Positions 10,576-20,757 of a stretch of 64,000 nucleotides of DNA are shown piece by piece. The notes beneath the pieces were generated by a model that was not told where the DNA came from, ran no database searches, and saw only the letters and a program-made list of their open reading frames with translations. Made by a program: the position numbers and the translations under genes. Position 1 is the first letter of the stretch; each line of letters opens with the position of its first letter. This stretch comes from Lathyrus oleraceus (taxonomy: Eukaryota; Streptophyta; Magnoliopsida; Fabales; Fabaceae), in the NCBI RefSeq assembly GCF_024323335.1, contig NC_066580.1, positions 136,315,148-136,379,147 on the forward strand. Direction: 5' to 3'.

Positions 10576-11748
10576 GTTGATATTTGTTATGTCCTATGCG
10601 TAACCTGATCTATTCTATGTTAATTATGCACTGTTTTGCCTGACATTCATGCTGCTGTGTTTTCTTTTGCGGTGTAATCCTCGATTGCACCCTGATTGGT
10701 ATTCTAACCCGTTTGCTGAATTTTGTAAAGGTTCACATATCCCAGGAAAAGAGTGTTGTTTAGGCCTTCCACTTTATTTGTGGGATACCCTTATGAAGAT
10801 CCACCCTAAATTGCTTAATTAATTTTAATGTATTAATTTTAATGTATTAATTTTAATGTATTGATTTTAATGTGGAGATTCATCCTAATCACCTAATTGA
10901 CTTTAAAATATGGCCTTTAAATATGTGATCTTGGACCTCTCTTTGCTGCCCTACGGTATTACGGTATAACGGTCATGTCCCGCGAATGTAGGGATACACT
11001 TAGCAACGGCCCTTCGGTTAAATCATCATAAAATAAATCATGGTCCCTCGGATGTTGCCTTCGAAAATACGATTTTGTCCCTCGATGACCCTGCGGTGTA
11101 GCCTACGGTTAAATGATGATCGTCCCTTCGAATGCTAAGGTATCCTTACAACTGTTGCCTTCAATGACCTATCGATGACCCTTAAACATCCAAAGGGTAA
11201 AATTACTTACTTCTCAATAGTAAGGACAGTTTTACCCTCATAAGGATAGGAAACGTTCATAACGACCTTAGGAAGGTATAACTCTCAATTGTTGGATCAT
11301 AACCTAAAACATTTTCCACCCCTCACACTTTGCAAGTCCTAGAAAATCACCACTTGGTATACATTCATACTAGAATCATTACCAAGTTATATTTTTCTAA
11401 ACTGTTTTTCAAAATCAAACGAGATAAATACTTTGTATACATTCATACGAGAATCATTACAAAGTTAAACTCTCTTTTCGAAACATTTTTAAACAATTCA
11501 CCAACACTTTTCAGACAAAAATATAAGTGATCCAGCAATTAAGAGCCCATGGATAACCATGGATACAAAGGGTGCTAATACCTTCCCTTTGTATAATGTA
11601 CCTCCCGAACCCAAAATCTATTGAGGTCTTTCCTGTTCTTTTCCACCTTTCCTTATTGGATAAAAGAAAAGTCGGTGGCGACTCTTGCTATCCGCGACAT
11701 TGCGATAAAAAGCAAAATACCCCAAGTCAGTTCACCGTATGACAGAAC

Positions 11749-11766
11749 TGGCGACTCTGCTGGGGA
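11749..11766 (+). other. Primer-binding site of element B
   Basis: TGGCGACTCTGCTGGGGA begins four bases after the LTR end. It differs by one base from the site of element A. A shorter copy, TGGCGACTCT, lies inside the LTR at 11676-11685. Confidence 0.8.
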
Positions 11767-12478
11767 TACTTTAAAAAGAGAGGTTACCTTAAAAACAAGA
11801 TCACTTATTCCAAATTGTCTGATTTACTTTTAAGGGATTGCTTGGGTATTTTTGAGTGAAAGATCCTACACCCGGATCTAGTGTACCTTAGGTAAGTAGC
11901 AATAGATCATCGCGACTATCCGGCGTATACTGGAATGGTTAAAATGATGGCTACGGTTAATGTGACACTTTGGATGTCCTGATGTTCCTCATGTTTACTT
12001 GAGGAAAAATTTGGCTTCCGCGTGGTGTCATCAAAGCATTAACCAGACCTTTAGAACCCTAATTGACTCATCCTGGCCATTAGAAAGTAGTGAGATAACT
12101 GACTTCGGTTCCGACTGGGGTTGGTTGAGACTCGGTACTACACTCTTTGAGATTGGACTTTAGGGAAGCTTCGGTCAACCACTTGGTGTTGCACTGAAGT
12201 GGACTTAAAGGAAGGTCAATGATTGGAGATCCTTCTAGAACCCGGTTACTATTCTAGGACAGGTTGAACCAACTAAACTTCAGTGGGGAGGGTACTTACC
12301 TATGGAACTCATGCAAGCCTTAAAACCTAGGAACGATGGTTGTGTGACTTGCTTGTGCTTGTTATTTATTTAACCTCATAACATCATAACATCATAACAT
12401 CATAACATCATAACATCATAACATTGTACTAACCATTTCAAGGACTTAGGGATTTAGCTTTGCTCTGTTAAACAGGTT
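11767..12478 (+). other. Untranslated leader of element B
   Basis: Some 700 bases without a coding frame before ORF1. It includes the octamer repeat at 12377-12424; otherwise I see no feature. Confidence 0.6.
12377..12424 (+). repeat. Octamer tandem repeat (CATAACAT)6
   Basis: Six perfect copies of CATAACAT, about 55 bases before the ORF1 start. Confidence 0.95.
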
Positions 12479-13807
12479 ATGGCTTCCAGGAAGACCATCC
12501 GGATTAATCTTGTAGCAATCTCTCCTCAACTCAAGAACTTAGTGTCAGAACTTTCCGATCATGCCCAGTTCATCAAGAAACACGGTTCTCTCCTCAATTT
12601 GGTTACCACTGGTTTCAAAGAAGATATGATGAGAGTTTTATTCCAGTTCTTCGACCCTAAACATCATTGCTTTACATTCCCAGATTATCAGTTGGTACCT
12701 ACACTGGAAGAATTCTCCAGACTGCTTGGGATACCTATCCTTGATCAAATACCTTTCAGTGGTTTAGAAAAGGTTCCGAAGTCTGAAGAAGTTGCCGCAG
12801 CTTTACACATGACGAAGTCCGACATCGAAACCAATTGGGTAACGAGAAGTGGAGTTAAGGGTTTACTTGCCAAGTTTCTGATAAATAAGGCCCGAGAATT
12901 CTTAAAGGTTATGAATGTCCATGCTTTCGAAGACGTTCTAGCATTACTGATCTACGGTTTGGTGTTATTTCCTAATCCGGACCAATTCGTAGATATGAAT
13001 GCTTTTAAGATATTCCTCACTCATAACCCGGTGCCTACCTTGCTGGGAGACATTTTGCATTCTTTTCACACTCGTACTATGAAAAGGCAAGGGACTCTCA
13101 TGTGCTGCATACCTTTATTGTCTAGGTGGTTTATTTCGCACCTTCCTCAATCAGTCTTGAAGAATGAGCAGAATTTGAAATGGTCTCAAAGGATAATGTC
13201 GCTCTCCCATTCAGACATCCGTTGGTGTCCTCATCTCCAAGAAGATGTTATCCTGATCGACCGTTATGGAGAATTCTCTAATGTACCACTCTTGGGGATA
13301 AGAGGAGGTATTACTTATAACCCAGCTTTAGCCCTACGCCAGTTTGGTTATGCTCGAAGAGACGGTCCACATGAAAGAATTATTCAAGGTACTGTGTTTG
13401 ACTATGACACTGATTCCCAAGGCCTCCGTCAGAGATTTGTACAAGCCTGGGGCATGGTGAAAAGAAGCACTCTAGGACAGAAAAATTCTATTCCTATGGA
13501 ACCTTATCTCAGATGGGTACGCGCCAGAGCTCGTGAGCTTGTCATGCCATATCTTGCAGTCGGACCACTGGTTGTTGAACCAGAAGTTGAAGGAGGTACT
13601 CCTCAGATCATTCCTTATCCAGATATGCCTACCAACGTTGAGGAACTAAAGAGATCCTGGATCCAGTTGAGGGAAGAAAGGGATACTTTCGAGACTCAGT
13701 TCGTCGCAGAAAGGAAGAAAGTGTTAGAACTTACCAGTCAGCTTAATGGGGAACGAAGACTCAATGCGTATCTTCGCCCAAAAAGAAGTCGCCCCTGGGA
13801 GACTTGA
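12479..13807 (+). CDS. Element B ORF1: Ogre ORF1-type protein of unknown function
   Basis: Intact 442-residue frame starting at the ATG at 12479, the first ATG after the octamer repeat. Conserved words shared with the broken copy in element A: CFTFPDYQLVPTLEEF (about 62-77), LLGIPILDQIPFSGLE, NPVPTLLGDI (about 183-192), RWFISHLPQS, WSQRIMSLSHSDIRW, RYGEFSNVPLLGIRGGI and PYLRWVRARARELVMPYL (about 342-359). After residue 380 there is a charged, probably coiled-coil stretch (VEELKRSWIQLREERDTFE). Such an ORF upstream of gag is a hallmark of Ogre-type elements; its role is not known to me. It resembles plant-mobile-like domain proteins only loosely. No signal peptide or membrane segment is visible. 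The gene ends 211 bases before gag. Confidence 0.85.
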   Translation: MASRKTIRINLVAISPQLKNLVSELSDHAQFIKKHGSLLNLVTTGFKEDMMRVLFQFFDPKHHCFTFPDYQLVPTLEEFSRLLGIPILDQIPFSGLEKVPKSEEVAAALHMTKSDIETNWVTRSGVKGLLAKFLINKAREFLKVMNVHAFEDVLALLIYGLVLFPNPDQFVDMNAFKIFLTHNPVPTLLGDILHSFHTRTMKRQGTLMCCIPLLSRWFISHLPQSVLKNEQNLKWSQRIMSLSHSDIRWCPHLQEDVILIDRYGEFSNVPLLGIRGGITYNPALALRQFGYARRDGPHERIIQGTVFDYDTDSQGLRQRFVQAWGMVKRSTLGQKNSIPMEPYLRWVRARARELVMPYLAVGPLVVEPEVEGGTPQIIPYPDMPTNVEELKRSWIQLREERDTFETQFVAERKKVLELTSQLNGERRLNAYLRPKRSRPWET

Positions 13808-14018
13808 GCTTTCATTGTATTTTTATTATTATTCCTTTTGTAATGAACATTGGTCAAAGAAATTAGCAATAAACATTTCTCTCTTGTTGGTGATTTACGC
13901 AAAGTTAAATTCCAAAAGTCCTTGAAAACATTTCATACATTGCATAGCATAACATAACACTGCATAACAGGTATTCTACAAGTTCAATGTTCTCACGGTC
14001 TTCATTACAAACAGAAAA

Positions 14019-17000
14019 ATGGATCTCGAACAAACTGTCAAAGATCTCCAGACTCAGAATGCTCAATTCAAGGAGATGATGCTAAGCTTATCCAAGGGGC
14101 AGGAGGAACTGAAGGCTCTTTTGCTCGAAAAGAAGAAAGACAAGAAAGCTGTGAGTTTCATTAACCCAGGAAGAAGGCGTAAAGGACAGGCCGTAGGAGT
14201 CAAGTTTGGAATCCCGAATGGTCCAGAAGAGGGGGCGGAGAATGATTCAGAGGAAGAGAATGCTGATTTCTCCAACCCTGAGGATGACGATGAAGATTAT
14301 GAAAATGAACAGTACTCTCCAAGAGATGATAAGTACAAGTTGCTGGAAGAACGTATGCTAGCCATGGAGGGTCAGAAGGCGCCCGGTCTGGATTTCGAAA
14401 GTTTGGGTCTGGTCTCCGATGTGACCATTCCTCGCAAATTCAAAATCCCCACTTTCACTAAGTACGATGGTGCGTCTTGTCCTCAGATGCATTTGAGAGC
14501 TTATGTGAGAAAGATTCAGCCGCATACCACTGACAGGAAGCTATGGATCCATTTCTTCCAAGAGAGCCTGTCTGGCACACAGTTGGAATGGTATTATCAG
14601 CTCGAGAGCTCTGACATCCGCACCTGGACTGATTTAGCAACAACTTTCTATAAACAGTACCAGTATAACTCTGAACTAGCACCTACCCGGCTACAGTTGC
14701 AGAATATGACTATGGGATCTAAAGAAAGCTTTAAAGAATATGCTCAAAAGTGGAGAGATTTGGCTGGCAGAGTCAAACCCCCTATGACTGACAGAGAATT
14801 GGTGGACATGTTCATGGGCACACTGACCGGCCCATTCTACAGCCATCTACTGGGAAGTTCTTCATCAGGTTTCACTGAACTTATATTAACAGGTGAACGT
14901 GTTGAAAGCGGCATCCGAAGTGGAAAGATACAGGCGGCTACCTCTGCAAGCACCAAAAGGTCCTATCAGGGGAGGAACGAATCAAATGCTGTGTACGGTC
15001 AAAAGGGTCGTAACAAGAAAAACCGTGACCACGACATTGGAGCAGTTACGATTGCAGCACCACCATCTCAAAACTTCCAGCCCAAACAAGACAGGCCAAG
15101 AAGGCAGTTCACCAGGATCAATATGACCTTGGCACAGGCACTGCAGGGAATGCTAAAGGCAAATTTGATCACCCTTAGAGATCCTCCTACAAATCCCAAC
15201 ACTACCTCTTCTCGTTATAATCCCAATGCCAGGTGTGCATATCACTCTGATAGCCCCGGGCATGATACAAACGATTGCTGGTCATTGAAGAATAAGATTC
15301 AGGATATGATCGAAGCTGGAGAAATTGAGTTTGAGCCTCCGGAGACTCCTAATGTCATCACTGCTCCTATGCCTAACCATGACAAGACTGTTAATGTTAT
15401 GGATGACGATTCTCACATTTCCAATGTGGCGGACTTAACATCTCCTCTCCCGATCATAAAGAGGAATTTATTGCAAGCTGGTTTATTTCCAGGTTGTGCT
15501 GAAGATTGCAATCTCTGCATACTCCGGCCCGAGGACTGTTTGAAATTGAAGAATGGTATTCAACGGCTGATGGACGATCGTACAGTTCTCTTCGAAAGGA
15601 TTCCTAAGGCGGAAAACCCTATTGAAGAAATATCTGTGATTGCTAGGTCCAAAGTTCCAGTGAAGATTACCGCTACCAGGGCGCCTGTGAAGATTACTGT
15701 TGAGCCCAAGGTAGCTCCCCTAATCATTACTGCACCTGGCCCGATCCCGTATTCCTCAAGCAAAGCTATTCCGTGGAACTATGGCAGTGATGTTTACGTA
15801 CATGGCGTGAAGCAAGTGGATAATGCTGCTAGTACTAGTGGCATTGTTGGGACTAGTAAAATTACTCGAAGCGGAAGGATCTTCTCTCCAGAAATCTCAC
15901 CTCCTGTCCTTGAAACTCGAGGAAAGGAACTAGTCAATCCTTCCCAGTCAGAGACACCGGTCGAAGTTACTCCCGAAGATGTTGCCAAACAAGAAATGGA
16001 AGAAGTGCTGAAAATCATTCGCAAGAGTGATTTTGATGTTGTAGAACAGTTGGGGCATACCCCGTCTAAGATCTCGATGTTATCCTTACTGTTATCTTCT
16101 GAACCTCATGCCAATGCATTGATAAAATTCTTAAAGACCGCTCATGTACCTCAGGAGACATCTGTCGATCAGTTCGAACCTTATGTTGCTCACTTGGCTG
16201 TTGACAATGGCCTAGGCTTTTCCGACGCTGATCTGACACCAGCAGGAAAGAATCACAATAAAGCCCTGCATATCTCCATCGAGTGTAGGGGAATCACTTT
16301 GTCTCATGTGTTGATCGATAATGGCTCTTCCTTGAATGTGCTGCCGACAGCTGTGCTGGATAAGGTGGATTGTAAAAGCATTGAACTGAAACCTAGCGAC
16401 ATTGTGGTACGTGCTTACGATGGTGCGAAGAGTGTTGTCCATGGCGAAGTAGTCCTTCCTATCAAGATAGGACCTCAAGTCTTCAACACTACCTTCCATG
16501 TAATGAACATTCGTCCTGCCTATTCCTGCTTACTGGGACGCCCTTGGATTCATGGGGCAGGCGCTGTAGCCTCGTCTCTCCATCAAAAGTTGAGGTATCC
16601 CACAAAGGGCAAAATTGTCACCGTGTGTGGAGAAGAAGAGTACATTGTCAGTAGTGTGCATACCTTCAGATACATCGAGATGGATGGTGAATTCATTGAG
16701 ACTCCTTGTCAGTCATTTGAAGTAGTGCCTCCGACCAATCCTGTCCTTAAGCCAACTTCCTGTGTACCCAAGGTTATTCGTGCTCCTCCTGCTATGATTT
16801 CTCTGAAGGACGCTCAAGCCGTGGTTGAAGATGGTGGTCGTACTGGCTGGGGTCAATTGATCGACGTACCGTACAAGTCTGACAAATTTGGCCTGGGGTT
16901 CAGCTCTAACAAGAGTCAAATTAATGTTGTAGAAGATGCTGACAGCGATTGCGACCTGAATAGCTGGATTTTCCCAACAATTGGTGACGGACTCAATAAT

Positions 17001-17045
17001 TGGAAGGCTGAAGACACTATCCCGATTTCCTTTAGTCAGGAGTAA
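14019..17045 (+). CDS. Element B gag-protease polyprotein
   Basis: 1008-residue open frame. The N-terminus is charged (coiled coil about 1-40, acidic stretch about 70-105). Gag core about 140-300: KFKIPTFTKYDG, QLEWYYQL, FKEYAQKWRDLAGRV and FTELILTGERVESGI. A CAYHSDSPGHDTNDCW motif near 407-422 looks like a modified zinc knuckle, and a second cysteine cluster (CAEDCNLCILRPEDC) follows. The aspartic protease lies at about 760-850, with VLIDNGSSLNVLP (catalytic Asp 767, in the form DNG rather than DTG or DSG) and LLGRPWIHGAGAV. The frame ends at TAA 17043-17045, but a GT at 17042 is a candidate splice donor, so part of the RNA would continue into RT. Gag forms particles and binds RNA; protease cuts the polyprotein. 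Confidence 0.9.
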   Translation: MDLEQTVKDLQTQNAQFKEMMLSLSKGQEELKALLLEKKKDKKAVSFINPGRRRKGQAVGVKFGIPNGPEEGAENDSEEENADFSNPEDDDEDYENEQYSPRDDKYKLLEERMLAMEGQKAPGLDFESLGLVSDVTIPRKFKIPTFTKYDGASCPQMHLRAYVRKIQPHTTDRKLWIHFFQESLSGTQLEWYYQLESSDIRTWTDLATTFYKQYQYNSELAPTRLQLQNMTMGSKESFKEYAQKWRDLAGRVKPPMTDRELVDMFMGTLTGPFYSHLLGSSSSGFTELILTGERVESGIRSGKIQAATSASTKRSYQGRNESNAVYGQKGRNKKNRDHDIGAVTIAAPPSQNFQPKQDRPRRQFTRINMTLAQALQGMLKANLITLRDPPTNPNTTSSRYNPNARCAYHSDSPGHDTNDCWSLKNKIQDMIEAGEIEFEPPETPNVITAPMPNHDKTVNVMDDDSHISNVADLTSPLPIIKRNLLQAGLFPGCAEDCNLCILRPEDCLKLKNGIQRLMDDRTVLFERIPKAENPIEEISVIARSKVPVKITATRAPVKITVEPKVAPLIITAPGPIPYSSSKAIPWNYGSDVYVHGVKQVDNAASTSGIVGTSKITRSGRIFSPEISPPVLETRGKELVNPSQSETPVEVTPEDVAKQEMEEVLKIIRKSDFDVVEQLGHTPSKISMLSLLLSSEPHANALIKFLKTAHVPQETSVDQFEPYVAHLAVDNGLGFSDADLTPAGKNHNKALHISIECRGITLSHVLIDNGSSLNVLPTAVLDKVDCKSIELKPSDIVVRAYDGAKSVVHGEVVLPIKIGPQVFNTTFHVMNIRPAYSCLLGRPWIHGAGAVASSLHQKLRYPTKGKIVTVCGEEEYIVSSVHTFRYIEMDGEFIETPCQSFEVVPPTNPVLKPTSCVPKVIRAPPAMISLKDAQAVVEDGGRTGWGQLIDVPYKSDKFGLGFSSNKSQINVVEDADSDCDLNSWIFPTIGDGLNNWKAEDTIPISFSQE

Positions 17046-17286
17046 TTGTTATTGTCTATTTTAGTGTTGCAAATTTTTGTTTTTTTTACAATTGAACTTC
17101 TCCAAGCGTTGTGTCTATGCCCGGGGAACAATAGCTAATTTGTTAAGGGTTTTGTCATTTTCATAAGCATATTCATATTCAATAAATCAATGGACTTTTT
17201 GCATTCAAATATTGCGCTCTTTGTCTTTTCTGTCATCTTCCAAACAAGCTATGTTTTCTTACACACACTCACGTAACGAATTGCAG
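17042..17286 (+). other. Candidate intron between protease and reverse transcriptase of element B
   Basis: Donor GTAATT at 17042, directly at the end of the gag-protease frame. Acceptor TTGCAG ends at 17286, preceded by a T-rich stretch. Removing these 245 bases also removes the TAA at 17043 and leaves the RT frame (ATG at 17300) in phase with gag-protease: codon phase is two bases before and one after. An intron at this place is known from Ogre-type elements. Splicing itself is inferred. Confidence 0.75.
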
Positions 17287-17299
17287 ATCCATACCCACT

Positions 17300-19456
17300 A
17301 TGGATCCTGTTGATAATAGTTCTACTACTGTTCATTATGACTTTGAAAATCCGATCTACCAAGCCGAGGATGGAAGTGTGGAAGATTGTGAAGTACCTGG
17401 AGAACTTGCCAGACTGTTACTGCAGGAAGAGAGGACTATACAGCCGCACGAGGAGTCAGTTGAGATTGTAAATCTGGGTACCGAAGTAGACAAGAAAGAA
17501 GTCAAAATAGGAGCAGGCTTGGAAAACAGTGTCAAAAGAAGGTTGATTCAGATGTTACATGACTATGTAAAGATTTTTGCTTGGTCTTATGACGACATGC
17601 CAGGACTGGATACTGATATAGTAGTACATCGGCTGCCAACGAGGGAAGATTGTCGTCCTGTTAAGCAAAAGGTTCGTCGCATGCGTCCTGAAATGTCTGA
17701 GAAAATCAAAGCCGAGGTTATGAAACAATTTGATGCAGGTTTTCTGGCTGTTACTTCTTATCCTCAATGGGTTGCTAATGTGGTACCAGTTCCGAAGAAG
17801 GATGGCAAGGTGCGAATGTGTGTAGACTATAGAGATTTGAATAAAGCGAGTCCCAAAGACGACTTTCCACTTCCGCACATTGATGTTCTGGTAGATAACA
17901 CCGCTCAACACAAGGTATTCTCATTCATGGATGGATTCTCAGGTTATAACCAGATTAAGATGGCGCCTGAGGACATGGAGAAAACTACGTTTGTGACGCA
18001 ATGGGGCACATTCTGTTATAAAGTAATGCCATTTGGTTTAAAGAATGCAGGGGCAACGTACCAGCGTGCTATGGTGGTTTTGTTCCATGATATGATCCAT
18101 CATGAAATAGAAGTATATGTGGATGACATGATAGCCAGATCTCATACTGAGGAGGAACATCTCGATCATTTATACAAACTGTTCGAGAGGTTGAAGAAAT
18201 ACAAGTTGAGACTGAACCCGAACAAATGCACCTTTGGAGTAAGATCCGGTAAACTCTTGGGATTTATTGTCAGTGGCAGAGGAATCGAGGTTGACCCAGC
18301 CAAGGTGAGAGCTATTCAAGAAATGCCAGTTCCCAGTACAGATAAAGAAGTCAGAGGTTTCTTGGGATGCTTGAATTACATTGCCCGATTTATCTCCCAT
18401 TTGACCGCCACCTGCAAACCCCTCTTCAAGCTACTGAGGAAAAATCAAGAGATGATATGGAATGAGGAATGTCAAGAAGCTTTTGACAAAATCAAGAAGT
18501 ATCTCCAGGAATCTCCGATCCTGATGCCACCGGTTGAAGGAAGACCTCTAATCATGTATTTGACCGTGTTAGAAAATTCAATGGGGTGTGTGTTGGGGCA
18601 ACATGACGAGTCTGGTCGAAAAGAGCATGCCATATACTACCTTAGCAAAAAGTTTACCGACTGTGAAACAAGATACTCACTGCTCGAGAGAACTTGTTGT
18701 GCTTTGGCCTGGGCTGCTCGCCGACTAAGACAATACATGTTGAATCATACCACTTTATTGATTTCTAAGATGGATCCTATCAAATACATATTTGAGAAAC
18801 CCGCTCTCTCCGGAAGAATAGCAAGATGGCAGATGATTCTAACAGAGTACGACATCCAGTATACTACCCAGAAAGCAATCAAAGGAAGCGTGCTAGCCGA
18901 TCATTTGGCTCATCAAGCAGTGGATGATTACCAATCTATGAGTTTTGAGTTCCCAGATGAGGATGTCATGCTTGTTACTGATTATGAAGAACCTGGACCG
19001 GATGAAGGACCCGAACTAGGATCCCGATGGACTATGGTTTTCGATGGGTCTTCTAATGCATTGGGCAATGGTGTTGGTGTGGTAATCATTTCTCCCGAGG
19101 GTTACCATACGCCTTTCACTGCTAGACTATGTTTTCATTGTACCAATAATATGGCTGAGTATGAAGCATGTATTTTGGGACTCAAGGCTGCTATAGACCG
19201 GCGGGTCAAGTTTTTGAGTGTGTACGGAGACTCAGCATTAGTAATCAGTCAGATCAAAGGAGAATTGGACACTAAGCATCCGAATCTCATCCCTTACCGA
19301 GAGCGGGTGATGACATTAATCCCATACTTTGAAGAGATTACATTCGAACATATCCCACGAGAAGAGAATCAGTTGGCAGACGCATTAGCTACCATGTCAT
19401 CTATGTTCAGAGTCAGATGGACAATGAAGCTCCCAGGATCACCGTTGAGCGACTAG
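17300..19456 (+). CDS. Element B reverse transcriptase with two RNase H domains
   Basis: 718 residues; the first ATG is at 17300, but translation probably enters by splicing from gag-protease. RT about 110-310: WVANVVPVPKKDGKVRMC, VDYRDLNKASPKDDFPLPH, FSFMDGFSGYNQI, FCYKVMPFGLKNAGATYQR and the catalytic YVDD at 273-276. The connection and first RNase H follow (YLTVLENSMGCVLGQHD, YYLSKKFTDCETRYS, KGSVLADHLA). A second, archaeal-type RNase H occupies about 575-705: MVFDGSSNALGNGVGVVI, NNMAEYEACILGLKAAI, VYGDSALVISQIKGE and REENQLADALATM. Two RNase H domains are a known feature of Tat-lineage elements. The frame ends at 19456, overlapping integrase by 40 bases in another frame. Confidence 0.92.
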   Translation: MDPVDNSSTTVHYDFENPIYQAEDGSVEDCEVPGELARLLLQEERTIQPHEESVEIVNLGTEVDKKEVKIGAGLENSVKRRLIQMLHDYVKIFAWSYDDMPGLDTDIVVHRLPTREDCRPVKQKVRRMRPEMSEKIKAEVMKQFDAGFLAVTSYPQWVANVVPVPKKDGKVRMCVDYRDLNKASPKDDFPLPHIDVLVDNTAQHKVFSFMDGFSGYNQIKMAPEDMEKTTFVTQWGTFCYKVMPFGLKNAGATYQRAMVVLFHDMIHHEIEVYVDDMIARSHTEEEHLDHLYKLFERLKKYKLRLNPNKCTFGVRSGKLLGFIVSGRGIEVDPAKVRAIQEMPVPSTDKEVRGFLGCLNYIARFISHLTATCKPLFKLLRKNQEMIWNEECQEAFDKIKKYLQESPILMPPVEGRPLIMYLTVLENSMGCVLGQHDESGRKEHAIYYLSKKFTDCETRYSLLERTCCALAWAARRLRQYMLNHTTLLISKMDPIKYIFEKPALSGRIARWQMILTEYDIQYTTQKAIKGSVLADHLAHQAVDDYQSMSFEFPDEDVMLVTDYEEPGPDEGPELGSRWTMVFDGSSNALGNGVGVVIISPEGYHTPFTARLCFHCTNNMAEYEACILGLKAAIDRRVKFLSVYGDSALVISQIKGELDTKHPNLIPYRERVMTLIPYFEEITFEHIPREENQLADALATMSSMFRVRWTMKLPGSPLSD

Positions 19457-20757
19457 ATGAACCGGCATACTGTTATGAACTTAACACTGAGGGAGTACGG
19501 GAAAAACCTTGGTTCCACGAAGTAAAAAGATATTTAGAAACTCAGGAGTACCCTGAGGGGGCATCTATCAATGATAGAAAATTCCTGAGGAAGTTCTCTG
19601 CTAAATTCTTTTTGAGTAATGGAGTATTATATAAACGTAATCATGACTCAACTTTGCTTCGCTGTGTGGATAAAAAGGAAGCAGAAGAGATTATGGAAGA
19701 CATGCACGACGATATTTTCGGGACTCATTCTAGTGGACATACGATGGCCAAGAAGATTCTGAGATCAGGGTATTATTGGTCTACCATGGAAGCTGATTGC
19801 CACCATCACTCCAGAACCTGTCACAAGTGCCAGATATATGCGGATAAAGTACATGCACCTCCTGCTCCATTGAACGTGTTGACCGCACCTTGGCCCTTTG
19901 CAATGTGGGGCATTGATATGATTGGGGAGATTAAACCTACTGCTTCTAACGGGCATCGTTTCATCCTTGTTGCTATTGATTACTTTACAAAGTGGGTAGA
20001 GGCCGCCTCATTCGCTTCTGTCACCAAGAATGTGGTGGCACGATTCATCAAGAATAATCTCATTTGTCGATATGGCATCCCTGAAAGAATTATTACTGAC
20101 AATGGTACTAATTTGAACAACAAGATGATTACTGAACTCTGCACGCAGTTCAAAATAAAACACCATAACTCTTCTCCGTACCGGCCAAAGATGAACGGCG
20201 CCGTGGAAGCTGCTAATAAGAATATCAAGAAGATCATACAAAAGATGACGGTGACGTACAAAGACTGGCATGAGATATTACCGTTTGCTCTTCACGGTTA
20301 TCGCACTTCAGTACGCACTTCGACAGGAGCAACTCCTTTCTCTTTAGTCTACGGAATGGAAGCCGTTTTACCAGTGGAAGTTCAGATTCCCTCTCTAAGA
20401 ATCATGAAAGAGGCGGGCTTAGATGAAGAGGAATGGATTCAGACTCGACTCGATCAGATAAACTTGATTGATGAGAAGAGACTTGCGGCTGTTTGTCATG
20501 GACAGATATATCAGAAGCGCATGACCCAGACATTTAACAAAAGAGTCAAGAGACAGGTGTATCAAATCGGCGACTTGGTGGTCAAGCGTATCATTCTACC
20601 ACAAGGTGATCCCAGAGGCAAGTGGACTCCCACATACGAAGGGCCATTTATGGTTAAGAAAGTATTCTCTGGTGGAGCCATGATACTTGCTACGATGGAT
20701 GGCGAAGACTTCCCACATCCCGTGAACGCAGACATAGTTAAAAAATACTACGCATAA
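19417..20757 (+). CDS. Element B integrase (frameshifted from RT-RNase H)
   Basis: 446-residue frame. N-terminal zinc region: HSSGHTMAKKIL, then HSRTCHKCQIY. Catalytic core DD35E: Asp 167 (MWGIDMIGEI), Asp 228 (RIITDNGTNL) and Glu 264 (GAVEAANKNI), exactly 35 residues between the last two. The C-terminal part has YKDWHEILPFALHGYRTS, TPFSLVYGMEAVLP and GKWTPTYEGPFMVKKVFSG; no chromodomain is seen. The ATG at 19417 is only the first in this frame. The natural link to RNase H would need one more base around 19418-19421 (TGG followed by ACAATG), as if one G of a GGG run were lost. That may be a mutation, an assembly error or, less likely, a programmed shift. Confidence 0.9.
   Translation: MDNEAPRITVERLDEPAYCYELNTEGVREKPWFHEVKRYLETQEYPEGASINDRKFLRKFSAKFFLSNGVLYKRNHDSTLLRCVDKKEAEEIMEDMHDDIFGTHSSGHTMAKKILRSGYYWSTMEADCHHHSRTCHKCQIYADKVHAPPAPLNVLTAPWPFAMWGIDMIGEIKPTASNGHRFILVAIDYFTKWVEAASFASVTKNVVARFIKNNLICRYGIPERIITDNGTNLNNKMITELCTQFKIKHHNSSPYRPKMNGAVEAANKNIKKIIQKMTVTYKDWHEILPFALHGYRTSVRTSTGATPFSLVYGMEAVLPVEVQIPSLRIMKEAGLDEEEWIQTRLDQINLIDEKRLAAVCHGQIYQKRMTQTFNKRVKRQVYQIGDLVVKRIILPQGDPRGKWTPTYEGPFMVKKVFSGGAMILATMDGEDFPHPVNADIVKKYYA

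Larger units (their letters stand above)
9775..11744 (+). repeat. 5' LTR of element B
   Basis: 1,970 bp, from TGTCATACCCC to CCGTATGACA (inverted ends TGTCAT/ATGACA). It contains two clusters of GCTAGCGA-like palindromes, a TATA box at 10064, three copies of an ATTAATTTTAATGT unit around 10816-10870, and near the end the U5 blocks GGTGCTAATACCTTCC and GGTGGCGACTCT shared with element A. Confidence 0.93.

Noticed and set aside
19417..19456. Programmed ribosomal frameshift between RNase H and integrase of B
   Set aside because: No clear slippery heptamer is seen, and related elements are known to keep RT, RNase H and integrase in one frame. A lost base is simpler, though not proven.
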